Source of the DNA: Candidatus Poribacteria bacterium
GTDB lineage: Bacteria; Poribacteria; WGA-4E; GCA-2687025
Direction: 5' to 3'
Length of the DNA: 64,000 nt
NCBI GenBank assembly: GCA_028818695.1
Contig: JAPPNK010000029.1
Location: 286,049-350,048 of the forward strand
Part shown: positions 17,974 to 26,876 of the stretch, piece by piece
How the letters are laid out: every line of letters begins with the position of its first letter
Position numbering within the stretch: position 1 is the first letter of the stretch
Notes under the pieces: generated by a model
Told to the model about the DNA's origin: nothing
What the model saw: only the letters and a program-made list of their open reading frames with translations
Database searches by the model: none
Position numbers and translations under genes: made by a program

Positions 17974-18681
17974 TCAATCGGCGATGCGGTACCGTATGAT
18001 GTGATAGATCGCCGCGGCTCCGTCTTTCCAGTTGATCTTCTTTCCCTCGTCGTATCCGCGCCGGCTGTATGTGATCGGACGCTCCACAATTCGCATGCGC
18101 CGGCGCGCCAGCTTCGCCGTAATCTCCGGCTCAAAGCCGAAACGGTCGGAGCGCAGCGGGATATTTTTCACCACGGACGCCGGCATCAGCTTGTAGCATG
18201 TCTCCATGTCGGTCAACTTCAGCCCGGTGAACAGGTTTGAAACCGCCGTCAAAAAGCGGTTGCCGAATGTATGCCACGCCTCGCTCTGCGCGCCCTTCAG
18301 GAAACGCGACCCGTACACCACATCCGCCTCGTCCGACAGCAGCGGCTCCAGCAACTTCGGATACTCTTCAGGGTTGTACTCCAGATCGGCGTCCTGAATG
18401 ATGATCAAATCGCCTGACGCGATCGCAAAGCCGGTGCGCAGCGCCGCTCCCTTGCCGCGATTCGCTTCATGGTAGCCGAAGCGCAGGTCGGTCGGCTCAG
18501 ACGCCTCAATTTCCCGCAGCATATCGCGCGACCCGTCCGTTGAATAGTCGTCCACCAGCACGATCTCTTTCTCAAGACCCGCAACATCCGCCGAGCGCAC
18601 CTTTTCGATGATCTCGCGCAGGGTCGCTTTTTCGTTATAGACCGGTATGACGACGCTTATTTTCTCATATGAACTCATCAT
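17974..18681 (-). CDS. Family 2 glycosyltransferase (polyprenyl-phosphate sugar transferase type)
   Basis: 235 residues. The single GT-A fold begins with [18 protein letters not shown]. It contains [13 protein letters not shown] and the DxD motif [13 protein letters not shown]. The later GSRF and [13 protein letters not shown] segments match dolichyl/polyprenyl-phosphate mannose synthase-like enzymes. No transmembrane helices. The start overlaps the stop of the upstream dehydrogenase gene (ATGA at 18678-18681); an alternative ATG follows immediately. The donor and acceptor are not known. Confidence 0.9.
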   Translation of the reverse strand: MMSSYEKISVVIPVYNEKATLREIIEKVRSADVAGLEKEIVLVDDYSTDGSRDMLREIEASEPTDLRFGYHEANRGKGAALRTGFAIASGDLIIIQDADLEYNPEEYPKLLEPLLSDEADVVYGSRFLKGAQSEAWHTFGNRFLTAVSNLFTGLKLTDMETCYKLMPASVVKNIPLRSDRFGFEPEITAKLARRRMRIVERPITYSRRGYDEGKKINWKDGAAAIYHIIRYRIAD

Positions 18682-19652
18682 GTGCGTTCCAAAAACGAGT
18701 AAGGCAGCGGTTTTCCATTTAGCCCCGCCATTAAATTCTCCAACGCCATCTCTATCATCTTCAACCGCGTTTCCACCGTCGCGCTGCCCAGATGCGGCGC
18801 AATGAAACAATTGTCCAGATCGATCAACGGGCTATCGAACGGAAGCGGCTCAGGCTCCGTCACATCCAGCGCGGCCGCCGCAATCTCGCCCGACGTCAAC
18901 GCTTCATGCAGCGCCGCATGGTCGACGATTCCGCCGCGCGCCGCGTTCACCAAAACCGCCGTCCGCTTCATCCGCTTCAACTCCGCCGCTCCGATCATCT
19001 CTTTTGTTTCGGGCGACATCGGCGCATGCAGCGTTACAAAATCGGACGCCTCCAGCAACTCATTCAGCGGCGCGTAGCGCATTCCGAGCTCCCGTTCCCA
19101 GTCCTCGCGCCGATTCCGCTTGTAGTACAGGATCTTCATGTCGAAGCCGCGGGCGCGCTTCGCCACCTCATATCCGATGCGCCCCATGCCGACAATGCCG
19201 ATGGTCGAATGGTGAACCTCGCAGCCCCAAAACAGGTTCGGGTCGTAGGAGCGCCACTGACGCGCGCGCACATACCGGCTAGACGGTCCCAGCAGGCGCC
19301 CCCCCGCCAGCAGCAGCGCGAAGGTCATATCGGCTGTCGCGCCGCTCAAAACGCCCGGCGTATTGCCGACCGCGACGCCTCTCCGCCGCGCCGCTTCCGA
19401 GTCGATATGGTCATGCCCGACGCCGATATTGGAGATCACCTTTAAATTGGGAGCGCTCGCCATCATCGCGTCCGTGATCGGCTCATGCCCGTAGGTCGCC
19501 AAGCCGTCAAGGGAACGAATCTTTTCCGCTGTCGGCGCAGGGTCGTCCATCGACGGCCAGATCTCAACCTCGCACGTCTGCCGCAGACGCTTTATGAGCG
19601 GCTCCGCAACGGGCGGCAGCGGGCGCGTGACAAACACTTTATGCCGACTCAA
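18678..19652 (-). CDS. D-isomer-specific 2-hydroxyacid dehydrogenase (glyoxylate/hydroxypyruvate reductase-like)
   Basis: 324 residues. NAD-binding motif [19 protein letters not shown]. Catalytic Arg in [14 protein letters not shown], a Glu shortly after ([10 protein letters not shown]), and the catalytic His in [12 protein letters not shown]. Closest in pattern to glyoxylate/hydroxypyruvate reductases. It starts with TTG at 19652, supported by GAAGGAG upstream. Co-transcribed with the glycosyltransferase (4-bp overlap). Confidence 0.92.
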   Translation of the reverse strand: MSRHKVFVTRPLPPVAEPLIKRLRQTCEVEIWPSMDDPAPTAEKIRSLDGLATYGHEPITDAMMASAPNLKVISNIGVGHDHIDSEAARRRGVAVGNTPGVLSGATADMTFALLLAGGRLLGPSSRYVRARQWRSYDPNLFWGCEVHHSTIGIVGMGRIGYEVAKRARGFDMKILYYKRNRREDWERELGMRYAPLNELLEASDFVTLHAPMSPETKEMIGAAELKRMKRTAVLVNAARGGIVDHAALHEALTSGEIAAAALDVTEPEPLPFDSPLIDLDNCFIAPHLGSATVETRLKMIEMALENLMAGLNGKPLPYSFLERT

Positions 19653-19703
19653 CTCGTTTCTCCTTCACAACGGCGGGCGCGGAGCGCTTTGTATTCCAAC
19701 GCG

Positions 19704-20960
19704 CTAACGCTCTCGAAACGCGCACCGAAAACCGCAAAACATGGACGCCGTCTCCGCTTTCATATGCCCCCGCGCCGATACCCGAAGGTCGGACGAGAGG
19801 CTCTGCCAAGACCCGCCCCGAATGACGCGGCGCGCCGATCCGTCTCCGACGCGCATCGGGTTCGGCTCCGACGCCTCTGGGGAGCTGTAAAACGACTCGT
19901 CGTAAACATCGGCGCACCATTCCCACACATTGCCGAGCATCTCATAGACGCCGTATGCGTTCGGCGGGTAGCTGCGCGTCGGGACGACTCCGCCCCGCTT
20001 TCCTGCAAAATTGGCGGCGTTGGGCGAAATGAACGACCTGCCGCCGCCGTATTCGCCGCCTTGACCGCCGCGCGCCGCGCATTCCCACTGCGCCTCCGTC
20101 GGAAGCTCAAAACCAGCCCATTTTGCAAACGCAGCCGCAGCCGTCCACGTAACATGCGTCACAGGATGCTGTTCTTTTCCAAACGGCGGGTTGTCTCCAT
20201 TGAACGGCTTGAGATAGTCCGAATGCCGATCAGAAAGCAGAGACCGCTTGCTCCATGACGGGTTCACCTTGATGAAGGCGGAAAATTGACGGCAGGTTAC
20301 AGGCTCCGCGCCGATCCAAAATCCGTCCACGGCCGCTTGATGAACAGGCCGCTCGTCTGGATTTCCGAGTTTGCTGCCCATCTCAAATGTGGAAGCGGGT
20401 ATTCGGACGAAAACCATCGTCATGGAACTGCCCGGCAGCTTCATGACGCGCGTCTCAACGCTCTCTACCGGCGGCTGCCTCTCCTCGTCGATCTGCGCCT
20501 CCTCCTCCGCCGCAGAAGATAAACCGCGCCGAAGCAGCTTATTCCGCTCCCGTTCAACCGCCAGCTCCTTCTCAAGACGCTCGCGGCATTGAACCGATTC
20601 TTCCAGCAGCCGTTGAAGTTCGCGCGCCTCCCCGTCTTGACGTTCAAGGAGCGCCGTCAGCTTCTGAACCCGATCGCGCAAGGCGCGGTTCTCTTCAAGA
20701 GCCGAAAGCAGATCGTCATTGGACGCAAAGCCCCTATTCTCGGACGGAACGGGATACTCCCTGTCGAAGGCGGCGCGTTTGGCGTTGTCGCTCAACACAT
20801 CATACGCCTCGTTGATCTCGCGCATGCGCCTTTCCGCCCATTCGCGGTTGTTCGGGTTCTTATCAGGATGAACCCGCCGCGTTAAGGACCGATAGGCGGC
20901 TTTGATCGTTTCCTGATCCGCCTCCCGGTGCGCCTGTAAAATGCGGTAGTAATCTTTCAT
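19704..20960 (-). CDS. J-domain / coiled-coil / FGE-sulfatase-like fusion protein
   Basis: 418 residues in three parts. Residues 1-70 are a DnaJ domain (YYRILQAHREADQETIKAAYR, with H31-P32-D33), which should stimulate an Hsp70. Residues 80-160 are Glu/Arg/Leu-rich and likely coiled coil. Residues 175-418 are a formylglycine-generating-enzyme (SUMF1)-type domain: TFEMGS, DERPVHQAAVDGFWIGAEPVTCRQF, LPTEAQWECAARGG, NVWEWCADVYDE, RRVIRGGSW and GFRCAF. The cysteine pair that true FGEs carry just after RGGS is absent (QSLSSDLRVSAR), so it is probably a binding domain or another activity rather than a sulfatase activator. No signal peptide. Confidence 0.88.
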   Translation of the reverse strand: MKDYYRILQAHREADQETIKAAYRSLTRRVHPDKNPNNREWAERRMREINEAYDVLSDNAKRAAFDREYPVPSENRGFASNDDLLSALEENRALRDRVQKLTALLERQDGEARELQRLLEESVQCRERLEKELAVERERNKLLRRGLSSAAEEEAQIDEERQPPVESVETRVMKLPGSSMTMVFVRIPASTFEMGSKLGNPDERPVHQAAVDGFWIGAEPVTCRQFSAFIKVNPSWSKRSLLSDRHSDYLKPFNGDNPPFGKEQHPVTHVTWTAAAAFAKWAGFELPTEAQWECAARGGQGGEYGGGRSFISPNAANFAGKRGGVVPTRSYPPNAYGVYEMLGNVWEWCADVYDESFYSSPEASEPNPMRVGDGSARRVIRGGSWQSLSSDLRVSARGHMKAETASMFCGFRCAFRER

Positions 20961-21039
20961 AAAACAGCTATGCCGCGTCTGTTTAGAACATGCAGTATGT
21001 TAGCCGTTCCGAACGCCCGCCGCAAGAATTTCATCATGC

Positions 21040-21142
21040 GCTGGCTTAATCTTAGACATGTCTGAATGCGGACGCGGACGGTTCTGCGAACCGGCTTCCG
21101 CCCAGGCTGTGGATCTGACCTCATGCTAAAAGTTGGGACAGT
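21040..21142. repeat. Two diverged partial copies of the dispersed repeat
   Basis: 21054-21092 (ACATGTCTGAATGCGGACG and on) resembles 63903-63936. 21114-21140 (TCTGACCT...AGTTGGGACA) resembles 63884-63904. Both are in the same orientation as the copy near the window end and opposite to the copy at 21163-21275. The 20961-21349 gap between the J-domain gene and the leader ORF consists mostly of such repeat pieces. Confidence 0.5.
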
Positions 21143-21162
21143 TGAACGACCAAAGCCCTTAT

Positions 21163-21275
21163 TCATGGAAAAAGGCGTCGCCAACCAGGCCGTCATTCCC
21201 GCGCAAGCGGGAATCTAGAGGCGCCGCAGAAGACGTCCGCGTTCGCATGCCGACATGCCCCAACTTAAGATGTAA
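21163..21275. repeat. Dispersed intergenic repeat with palindromic core (copy 1)
   Basis: The core at 21195-21214 is an inverted repeat (ATTCCCGC-GCAA-GCGGGAAT). 32 bp spanning it (21197-21228) are identical, in reverse orientation, to 63933-63964. The left flank (GGCGTCGCCAACCAGG region) is shared with 43365-43395. It translates to the well-known FPRKRES-type peptide in one frame, a mark of REP-like repeats. It falls in a false N-terminal extension of the PLP decarboxylase reading frame. Confidence 0.8.
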
Positions 21276-21349
21276 GCTCAGGTGGATAATTCGCCGACCG
21301 TCCCAAAATGCAGTATTATACCGGTGTAGATTCAATTTGGAGGCGCAAC

Positions 21350-21409
21350 ATGCCAAAGCGCATGAACGCTGCGCATGGCCGCCTATCAACAATGCCAACG
21401 AAAGCGTAA
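21350..21409 (+). CDS. 19-codon leader ORF ahead of PLP decarboxylase
   Basis: ATG at 21350 with a strong Shine-Dalgarno (TTGGAGG, 21337-21343) opens a 19-residue frame (MPKRMNAAHGRLSTMPTKA) ending in TAA at 21407-21409. This is 2 bp before the ATG of the next gene. That next gene lacks a good Shine-Dalgarno of its own, so translational coupling through this small ORF is plausible. A TATTAT box at 21314-21319 lies just upstream. No attenuator-type amino-acid run is seen. Confidence 0.45.
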   Translation: MPKRMNAAHGRLSTMPTKA

Positions 21410-21411
21410 AC

Positions 21412-23058
21412 ATGATGTACCGCGATATTTTAAAACGCATACGGCTCGCCTTTCCACAGCCGATGTCTGACCCGATCCACGATTCCTACTTCGTCCATTC
21501 GATTATGCGCGCCCTAGACCAGGTGGACGCGCTCAAAACGGAGCTCCCCATACTCGGAAACGTCGTCTTCAGCGATTATGAAAAGGCGCGGCAGGCGACG
21601 CTGCCGGACGCGATGTCCTCCGTGGAGGATGTGACTGCAGAGATCGTCAGCTACCTGCGGGGGATGCCGATTTTTGGACATCCGCGCACGCAACAGAACG
21701 TTATCGCCCCCACAACGATACCGAGCTTGGTTGGGGTGTTGCTCGCCTCCCTGCATAACCCGAATATCGCTTGGGACGAATACAGCAGGCTGGTGGCGCT
21801 GGCGGAGGTTGAAGTTGTCGCAATCGCTTCGAAAATGGTCGGGTACGATCAGGCGCAATCCAGCGGAGTATTCACGTTTGGAGGCACCGGAACCACTCTC
21901 TACGGCGTGAAACTTGGACTGGAAAAAGCCTGTCCGCACACCATACAAAAAGGCGTTCCTGAAGAAGCGGTCGTTTTCGTGTCGGACGCCGGACACTACT
22001 GCGCAGCCAATATCGCGGGTTGGCTCGGCATCGGAACGGACAACCTCGTCGTCATTCCGACCACGCATGATAACGAGATCAATCTCGAACTGCTCAACCA
22101 ATCCGCCCGAGAAGCTCTCGCAAACGGAAAAAAGATTGCCGCAATCATCGCCACCCTAGGCACCACCGACGCCTTCGGACTGGACGACTTAGAAGAAATT
22201 GCAAAGATGCGCGACGCTCTCGTGGAAGAGTTCGAGCTGGAATACCGGCCGCATATTCATGCCGACGCCGTTATCGGATGGGCATGGTCGGCGTTCAACG
22301 ACTACTCTCTTGAAGGGAACCCGTTAGGGTTCCGCCCGCGCACGATCCGCGCGCTGGCAGGGGCGCGTCGACGCATACAGCATCTTTCTCTCGCCGATTC
22401 GATCGGCATCGACTTTCATAAAACAGGCTTTGCGCCGTACATCTCCAGTCTTGTTCTCGTTAAAGATCAAACCGATCTGGATTTGGTGAAGCGGCGTCCG
22501 GAGCAGATGCCGTACCTTTACCATTTCGGAGAGCATCGCCCTGGAATGTTCACTCTCGAAACCTCGCGGGCGGGAACAGGTCCGCTAGCCGCGCTCGCCA
22601 ATCTTCGGTTGTTTGGGGAACAGGGCTTGCAAGCGACGCTCGGCCATCTCGTCGAGATGACGCAACTTCTGCGGGAGCATCTGGGAGGGCGTTCTGGCGC
22701 CACCACGCTGAACCGAGACAATTTTGGCACGGTCACCGTCTTTCGAGTTTACCCGGAGGAGGTGGACACGTTTGCCATCATGCGTCAGGAATTTGAAGAT
22801 CCCGCCTACCGCGATAGTCTGATCGCCCATAACGCCTACAACCGAAAAGTCTTTGACTATGTGCATTCCGAGGCAATGGAGGGGCGGGGCGTCGTCATCT
22901 CCCTCACCGACTGCTACCGGCGAACCGATTACGGCGAACCGATTGTCGCGCTGAAATCCTTTATCCTGTCGCCGTTTGTGGACGAAGCGGATGTCAAAAC
23001 CGTCGTTGACAAGGTCATGGAAGCCAGCGGCAAAATCGGACCAGGCGCGGATTGTTAA
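21412..23058 (+). CDS. PLP-dependent group II decarboxylase
   Basis: 548 residues, aspartate aminotransferase fold. The segments GVFTFGGTGTTLYGVK, HYCAANIAGWLGIGTDN and HADAVIGWAWS are typical of group II decarboxylases. The cofactor-binding lysine is K337 in IGIDFHKTGFAPYISS. Likely substrates are aromatic amino acids, glutamate/aspartate or a cysteate-like acid, but the sequence alone does not decide. The start at 21412 (MMYRD) is chosen because the frame further upstream runs through the dispersed repeat. Monocistronic, apart from the leader ORF. Confidence 0.88.
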   Translation: MMYRDILKRIRLAFPQPMSDPIHDSYFVHSIMRALDQVDALKTELPILGNVVFSDYEKARQATLPDAMSSVEDVTAEIVSYLRGMPIFGHPRTQQNVIAPTTIPSLVGVLLASLHNPNIAWDEYSRLVALAEVEVVAIASKMVGYDQAQSSGVFTFGGTGTTLYGVKLGLEKACPHTIQKGVPEEAVVFVSDAGHYCAANIAGWLGIGTDNLVVIPTTHDNEINLELLNQSAREALANGKKIAAIIATLGTTDAFGLDDLEEIAKMRDALVEEFELEYRPHIHADAVIGWAWSAFNDYSLEGNPLGFRPRTIRALAGARRRIQHLSLADSIGIDFHKTGFAPYISSLVLVKDQTDLDLVKRRPEQMPYLYHFGEHRPGMFTLETSRAGTGPLAALANLRLFGEQGLQATLGHLVEMTQLLREHLGGRSGATTLNRDNFGTVTVFRVYPEEVDTFAIMRQEFEDPAYRDSLIAHNAYNRKVFDYVHSEAMEGRGVVISLTDCYRRTDYGEPIVALKSFILSPFVDEADVKTVVDKVMEASGKIGPGADC

Positions 23059-23100
23059 GCGGCGCATGCCGTCGGATTGCCCCGCAGAAAGCGAAGTATA

Positions 23101-23132
23101 AAGCCCCCTGATAAGGGGGGTTGGGGGGTTTA
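23101..23132. repeat. C5/G5 hairpin repeat after the decarboxylase gene
   Basis: CCCCCT-GATA-AGGGGG (23104-23119) is followed by TTGGGGGGTTT. It is a strong stem with a GATA loop. It may act as a terminator for the upstream gene (short T run after), and it has the look of a dispersed G/C-run repeat. Confidence 0.5.
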
Positions 23133-23163
23133 GGACGGTTTCGGCGCTCCTATGGATTCCCGC

Positions 23164-23192
23164 TTTACATTCGCCCCAACTTGTGCCACAAT
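23164..23192 (+). promoter_or_regulatory. Promoter for the molybdenum hydroxylase operon
   Basis: TTTACA (23164-23169), 17-bp spacer, CACAAT (23187-23192). It lies 38 bp before the TTG start at 23230 and within a longer open frame, which argues against a start further upstream. Confidence 0.4.
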
Positions 23193-23229
23193 GCATGCGG
23201 TTATTGGGCGACCCAAAGGAGGAACTGGA

Positions 23230-24102
23230 TTGAAGGACATTGAATATGCCGCGCCTCGGTCTCTTGACGAGGCTGCGGCGATCCTGAATGAACGCGGCAG
23301 CCGCGCGAGACCGCTTGCCGGGGGGACGGACATCATCGTTCAGGTGAGAGAGGGGTGCCGCGATATTGACATACTTGTCGATGTTAAAAAAATACCTGAA
23401 CTTTCCGCCGTTCAGTTCAACCGGGATGAGGGGCTGACGCTCGGCGCCGCCGTCCCGTGCTACCAGATCTACAACAACGCCGAAGTCGCGCAAGCGTATC
23501 CTGGACTGATCGACGCGGCAATTCTCATCGGCGCCGCGCAGATACAGGGGCGCGCCAGCTTCGGCGGGAACCTCTGCAACGCGTCGCCCGCCGCGGACAC
23601 GATCTGCCCGCTGATTGTTCATAGCGCCGTCTGCAGCATATACGGACCGGACGGCTCCCGTGCCGTTCCCGTTGAGGAGTTCTGCTCCGCGCCCGGTCAG
23701 ACCGTCTTGAAACAGGGGGAGTTTCTGGTTTCCATCGCGCTTCCTCCGCCGAAGCCGAGCGCCGCCGGACGCTATCTCCGCTTTATTCCGCGCAACGAGA
23801 TGGACATCGCCGTCGCGGGAGCCGCCGCCTATGTGGAGCTGGAGAATGGGATGATCGGTTCCGCGCGCGTTGCGCTGGCCGCTGTGGCTCCGACTCCGCT
23901 TTTTGTCGCTGAAATCGGCGAACGGCTGGCGGGTCAAGACATAACAGACGAGACGCTGCGCGAAGCCGGCGAGATCGCCCGCGCCGCCGCAAGACCCATC
24001 GACGATATGCGCGGAACCGTCGAGCATCGTAAAGAGCTGTGCGCCGTTTTGACGCGGCGCGCGTTGAAAGGCGCCATCGAACGAGCGCAGGAGAATGCAT
24101 AA
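23230..24102 (+). CDS. Molybdenum hydroxylase FAD-binding subunit (CoxM/XdhB type)
   Basis: 290 residues, the FAD subunit of a xanthine dehydrogenase/CO dehydrogenase-family enzyme. FAD motifs: RPLAGGTDIIVQV and GRASFGGNLCNASPAADT. The end is IDDMRGTVEHRKELCAVLTRRAL, as is usual. TTG at 23230 with AAAGGAGG ahead is preferred to an ATG at 23152, which lies upstream of the likely promoter. It is the first gene of a medium-small-large operon, directly abutting the 2Fe-2S gene. Confidence 0.92.
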   Translation: MKDIEYAAPRSLDEAAAILNERGSRARPLAGGTDIIVQVREGCRDIDILVDVKKIPELSAVQFNRDEGLTLGAAVPCYQIYNNAEVAQAYPGLIDAAILIGAAQIQGRASFGGNLCNASPAADTICPLIVHSAVCSIYGPDGSRAVPVEEFCSAPGQTVLKQGEFLVSIALPPPKPSAAGRYLRFIPRNEMDIAVAGAAAYVELENGMIGSARVALAAVAPTPLFVAEIGERLAGQDITDETLREAGEIARAAARPIDDMRGTVEHRKELCAVLTRRALKGAIERAQENA

Positions 24103-24585
24103 ATGGCTGAAAAAAGACGTGTACAATTCATCGTGAACGGCGACAAAGCGGAGGTTTACTGCTCCCCGCGGGAAAGCCTGCTGGAAGCGTTGAGAGACCA
24201 TCTCTACCTCACAGGAACTAAAGAAGGGTGCAACAACGGAAACTGCGGGGCATGCACCGTCCAGCTGAACGACCGCATCGTCGACTCATGCTTGGTTCTC
24301 GCCGTTGAATGCGAAGGGGACGAGGTGTTGACCGTTGAAGGCCTTGCCGGCGAGAACGGACTTCACCCTGTCCAGCAGGCGTTTTTGGAACATGCGGCGC
24401 TCCAGTGCGGCGTCTGTACGCCCGGCTTCCTTGTCGCGTCCAAGGCGCTGCTGGACGCGAACCCGAATCCGACCGAGCATGAATTGCGCTATTTTTTAGC
24501 TGGAAACCTGTGCAGATGCACAGGATACGATAAGATCGTCCATGCCGTCATGGCGGCGGCGCAAACCATTCAGGAGAACGAATAA
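24103..24585 (+). CDS. Molybdenum hydroxylase 2Fe-2S subunit (CoxS/XdhC-type small subunit)
   Basis: 160 residues carrying two [2Fe-2S] clusters. The plant-ferredoxin cluster ligands are C43, C48, C51 and C63 (GCNNGNCGACTV...DSC). The second cluster ligands are C102, C105, C137 and C139 (QCGVCTPGF and NLCRCTGY). It passes electrons from the molybdenum centre to FAD. It starts immediately after the FAD gene stop, and its TAA shares one base with the ATG of the next gene. Confidence 0.95.
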   Translation: MAEKRRVQFIVNGDKAEVYCSPRESLLEALRDHLYLTGTKEGCNNGNCGACTVQLNDRIVDSCLVLAVECEGDEVLTVEGLAGENGLHPVQQAFLEHAALQCGVCTPGFLVASKALLDANPNPTEHELRYFLAGNLCRCTGYDKIVHAVMAAAQTIQENE

Positions 24586-26861
24586 TGGCGGCCGATAAAC
24601 AGTACCGAGTCGTCGGCACGCGCCCCATTCGCCACGACGGCGTCGACAAAGTGACGGGCGAAGCGCGATACGGAGCCGACATCCATCTCCCCGGCATGCT
24701 CCACGGCAAAGTGCTGCGAAGCCCGCATGCCCACGCGCGCATACTCAGAATCGACACAAGCAAGGCGGAGGCGCACCCTGACGTCAAAGCGGTTATCACG
24801 GGAGTCGACCTGCCCCAAGTCGCCGATAAGGTGCAAGACCTCGGCGAAATGGTCGTCAACCTGAAAGACGAAAGCAACCGAATTTTGGCGACAGGCAAGG
24901 TCCTTTATGAAGGGCATCCCGTCGCCGCCCTCGCCGCTGCGGATCCGCACACGGCTGAAGAAGCGCTGAAACTGATTGACGTTGAATACGAGCCGCTTCA
25001 GCCCGTCTTAGACGTCAGAAAAGCGATGGAGCCGGACGCACCTATACTCAACCCGAACCAGCGAACGAGCGGCATCGGAGCGGGGGACGGCAAGCCGAGC
25101 AACCTTGCCCGCCATTTCCGACATGAGCGCGGCGACATTGAACGCGGTTTTGCCGAAGCCGACGCGGTGATTGAACGCGAATTCATCACCTCCATGATCC
25201 ATCAAGGCTACATCGAACTCCAAAACGGAACCGCCCATATCACGCCGGACGGACGGCTCACCATCTGGTGCAGCTCGCAGGGCGCGTTCAGCATACGCGA
25301 TCAGGTCGCCAACATCTGCAACATTCCGCTTTCGATGATCAAGGTGGTTCCGATGGAGATTGGAGGCGGTTTTGGCGGAAAGACGGGCGTTTATCTGGAG
25401 CCGCTTGCCGCGCTTCTCGCCAAAAAATCGCGCAAGCCGGTCAAAATGACGATGACGAGAGCCGAAGTGTTGACGGCGACCGGTCCTACTTCCGGCTCCT
25501 ACATCAAATGCAAAATAGGCGCAAAGAAGGACGGAACGCTCACCGCCGCCCATGTGGAGCTCTACTATGAAGCGGGCGCCTTCCCTGGTTCGCCTGTCGG
25601 CGCGGCGTCCGGGACATGCCTCGCTCCGTTCAAGCTGGACAATGTCCGCATTGACGGGTACGACATTGTGGTGAATAAACCCAAAACAGGAGCCTACCGC
25701 GCCCCTGGAGCGACGAACGCCGCCTTTGCGACCGAAGGCGTCGTCAGCGAACTTGCCGATCAGATCGGGATGGATCCGATCGAGTTTCGACAAAAAAACG
25801 CCGTACAACAGGGCGACCGGCGCGCCGACGGTCCGCTCTTCTCCAAAATCGGACATGTCGAAACGCTGGAAGCGACCGCCGAGTCGCCCCACTGGAACGA
25901 GCCGCTGGAGCCGAGCTCAGATCCCGCCAAAAAACGAGGACGTGGAGTCGCCAGCGGGTTCTGGTTCAACGGAGCCGGCGCCGCCACCGCGTCCATTTCC
26001 GTCTTCGCCGATGGAACGGTCAGCCTCATTGAAGGCTCTGCAGACATCGGCGGACACCGCGCCTCATGCGCTATGATCGCCGCCGAAGTCCTCTGCCTCA
26101 ACGCCGAAGATGTGAAGCCGCAGGTCGGCGACACGGACAGCATCGGCTACACCAGCGTAACGGGCGGAAGCAGCGCGACGCACAAAACAGGATGGGCGAC
26201 GCACGAAGCCGCCTTGAAGGTGAAAGCGGAGGTTGTCAACCGCGCCGCCAAAATGCTGGAGGTCGACCCCGACGAGATCGAATACCATGACGACGCGACG
26301 CTCAGCGCCGCCTCCAAGCCGGACGCAAAACTCACCTTCGCGCAGGTTGCCGCGCGGGCGAACTCCACCGGCGGACCGATCGTCGGAGAAGCGGGGCTGT
26401 CGACAGGGGGAGCCGGCAACGCCTTCGGAACGACCATCGTTGATGTGGAGGTGGATGTGGAAACGGGCAAGGTGGACATTCTGCGCTGCACAACGGTTCA
26501 GGATGTCGGCAAAGCGATCCATCCGAGCTATGTTGAAGGGCAAATGCAGGGCGGAGCCGTCCAAGGCATCGGGTGGGCGTTGAGCGAAGAGTATGTGTAT
26601 AGCGGCGAGGGGCGTCTGCTGAACGCGAGCCTGCTTGATTACCGCATGCCGACGACGCTTGACGCGCCGCTCATTGAGACGATCATGGTGGAGGTTGCCA
26701 ACCCGGCGCATCCATACGGAGTGCGCGGCGTCGGCGAGGTGCCGATCGTGCCGCCTGTCGCCGCCATCGCCGAGGCGATCTACAACGCGACGGGCGTTCG
26801 GATGTACCAAGCGCCGATGAACCCCGCTTATGTTTTGAGCCGCATACAGGGCAAGGCATGA
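24585..26861 (+). CDS. Molybdenum hydroxylase large subunit (molybdopterin-binding)
   Basis: 758 residues, catalytic subunit of the xanthine dehydrogenase superfamily. N-terminal KVTGEARYGADIHLPGMLHGKVLRSPHAHARI. Cofactor region VPMEIGGGFGGKTGVYLEPLAALLAK. Active-site loop KTGAYRAPGATNAAF, which lacks the CSFR motif of CO dehydrogenase, so it is not a form I CoxL. The catalytic-type Glu is in RGVGEVPIVPP near the C-terminus. The substrate is probably a purine, aldehyde or N-heterocycle. No XdhC-like maturation gene is adjacent. Confidence 0.93.
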   Translation: MAADKQYRVVGTRPIRHDGVDKVTGEARYGADIHLPGMLHGKVLRSPHAHARILRIDTSKAEAHPDVKAVITGVDLPQVADKVQDLGEMVVNLKDESNRILATGKVLYEGHPVAALAAADPHTAEEALKLIDVEYEPLQPVLDVRKAMEPDAPILNPNQRTSGIGAGDGKPSNLARHFRHERGDIERGFAEADAVIEREFITSMIHQGYIELQNGTAHITPDGRLTIWCSSQGAFSIRDQVANICNIPLSMIKVVPMEIGGGFGGKTGVYLEPLAALLAKKSRKPVKMTMTRAEVLTATGPTSGSYIKCKIGAKKDGTLTAAHVELYYEAGAFPGSPVGAASGTCLAPFKLDNVRIDGYDIVVNKPKTGAYRAPGATNAAFATEGVVSELADQIGMDPIEFRQKNAVQQGDRRADGPLFSKIGHVETLEATAESPHWNEPLEPSSDPAKKRGRGVASGFWFNGAGAATASISVFADGTVSLIEGSADIGGHRASCAMIAAEVLCLNAEDVKPQVGDTDSIGYTSVTGGSSATHKTGWATHEAALKVKAEVVNRAAKMLEVDPDEIEYHDDATLSAASKPDAKLTFAQVAARANSTGGPIVGEAGLSTGGAGNAFGTTIVDVEVDVETGKVDILRCTTVQDVGKAIHPSYVEGQMQGGAVQGIGWALSEEYVYSGEGRLLNASLLDYRMPTTLDAPLIETIMVEVANPAHPYGVRGVGEVPIVPPVAAIAEAIYNATGVRMYQAPMNPAYVLSRIQGKA

Positions 26862-26876
26862 GAAACGAGGCGCGTC

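Noticed and set aside
21133..21411. N-terminal extension of the PLP decarboxylase frame by 93 residues
   Set aside because: It runs through the dispersed palindromic repeat (giving the FPRKRES-type peptide) and a better start with normal domain length lies at 21412.
23152..23229. 26-codon N-terminal extension of the FAD subunit
   Set aside because: It overlaps the likely promoter; the TTG at 23230 has a near-perfect AAAGGAGG and starts at the usual domain boundary.
22585..24201. 538-residue minus-strand ORF
   Set aside because: It runs opposite to the decarboxylase end and the FAD and 2Fe-2S genes, all of which are strongly recognised; it has no domain pattern and includes the G/C hairpin repeat.
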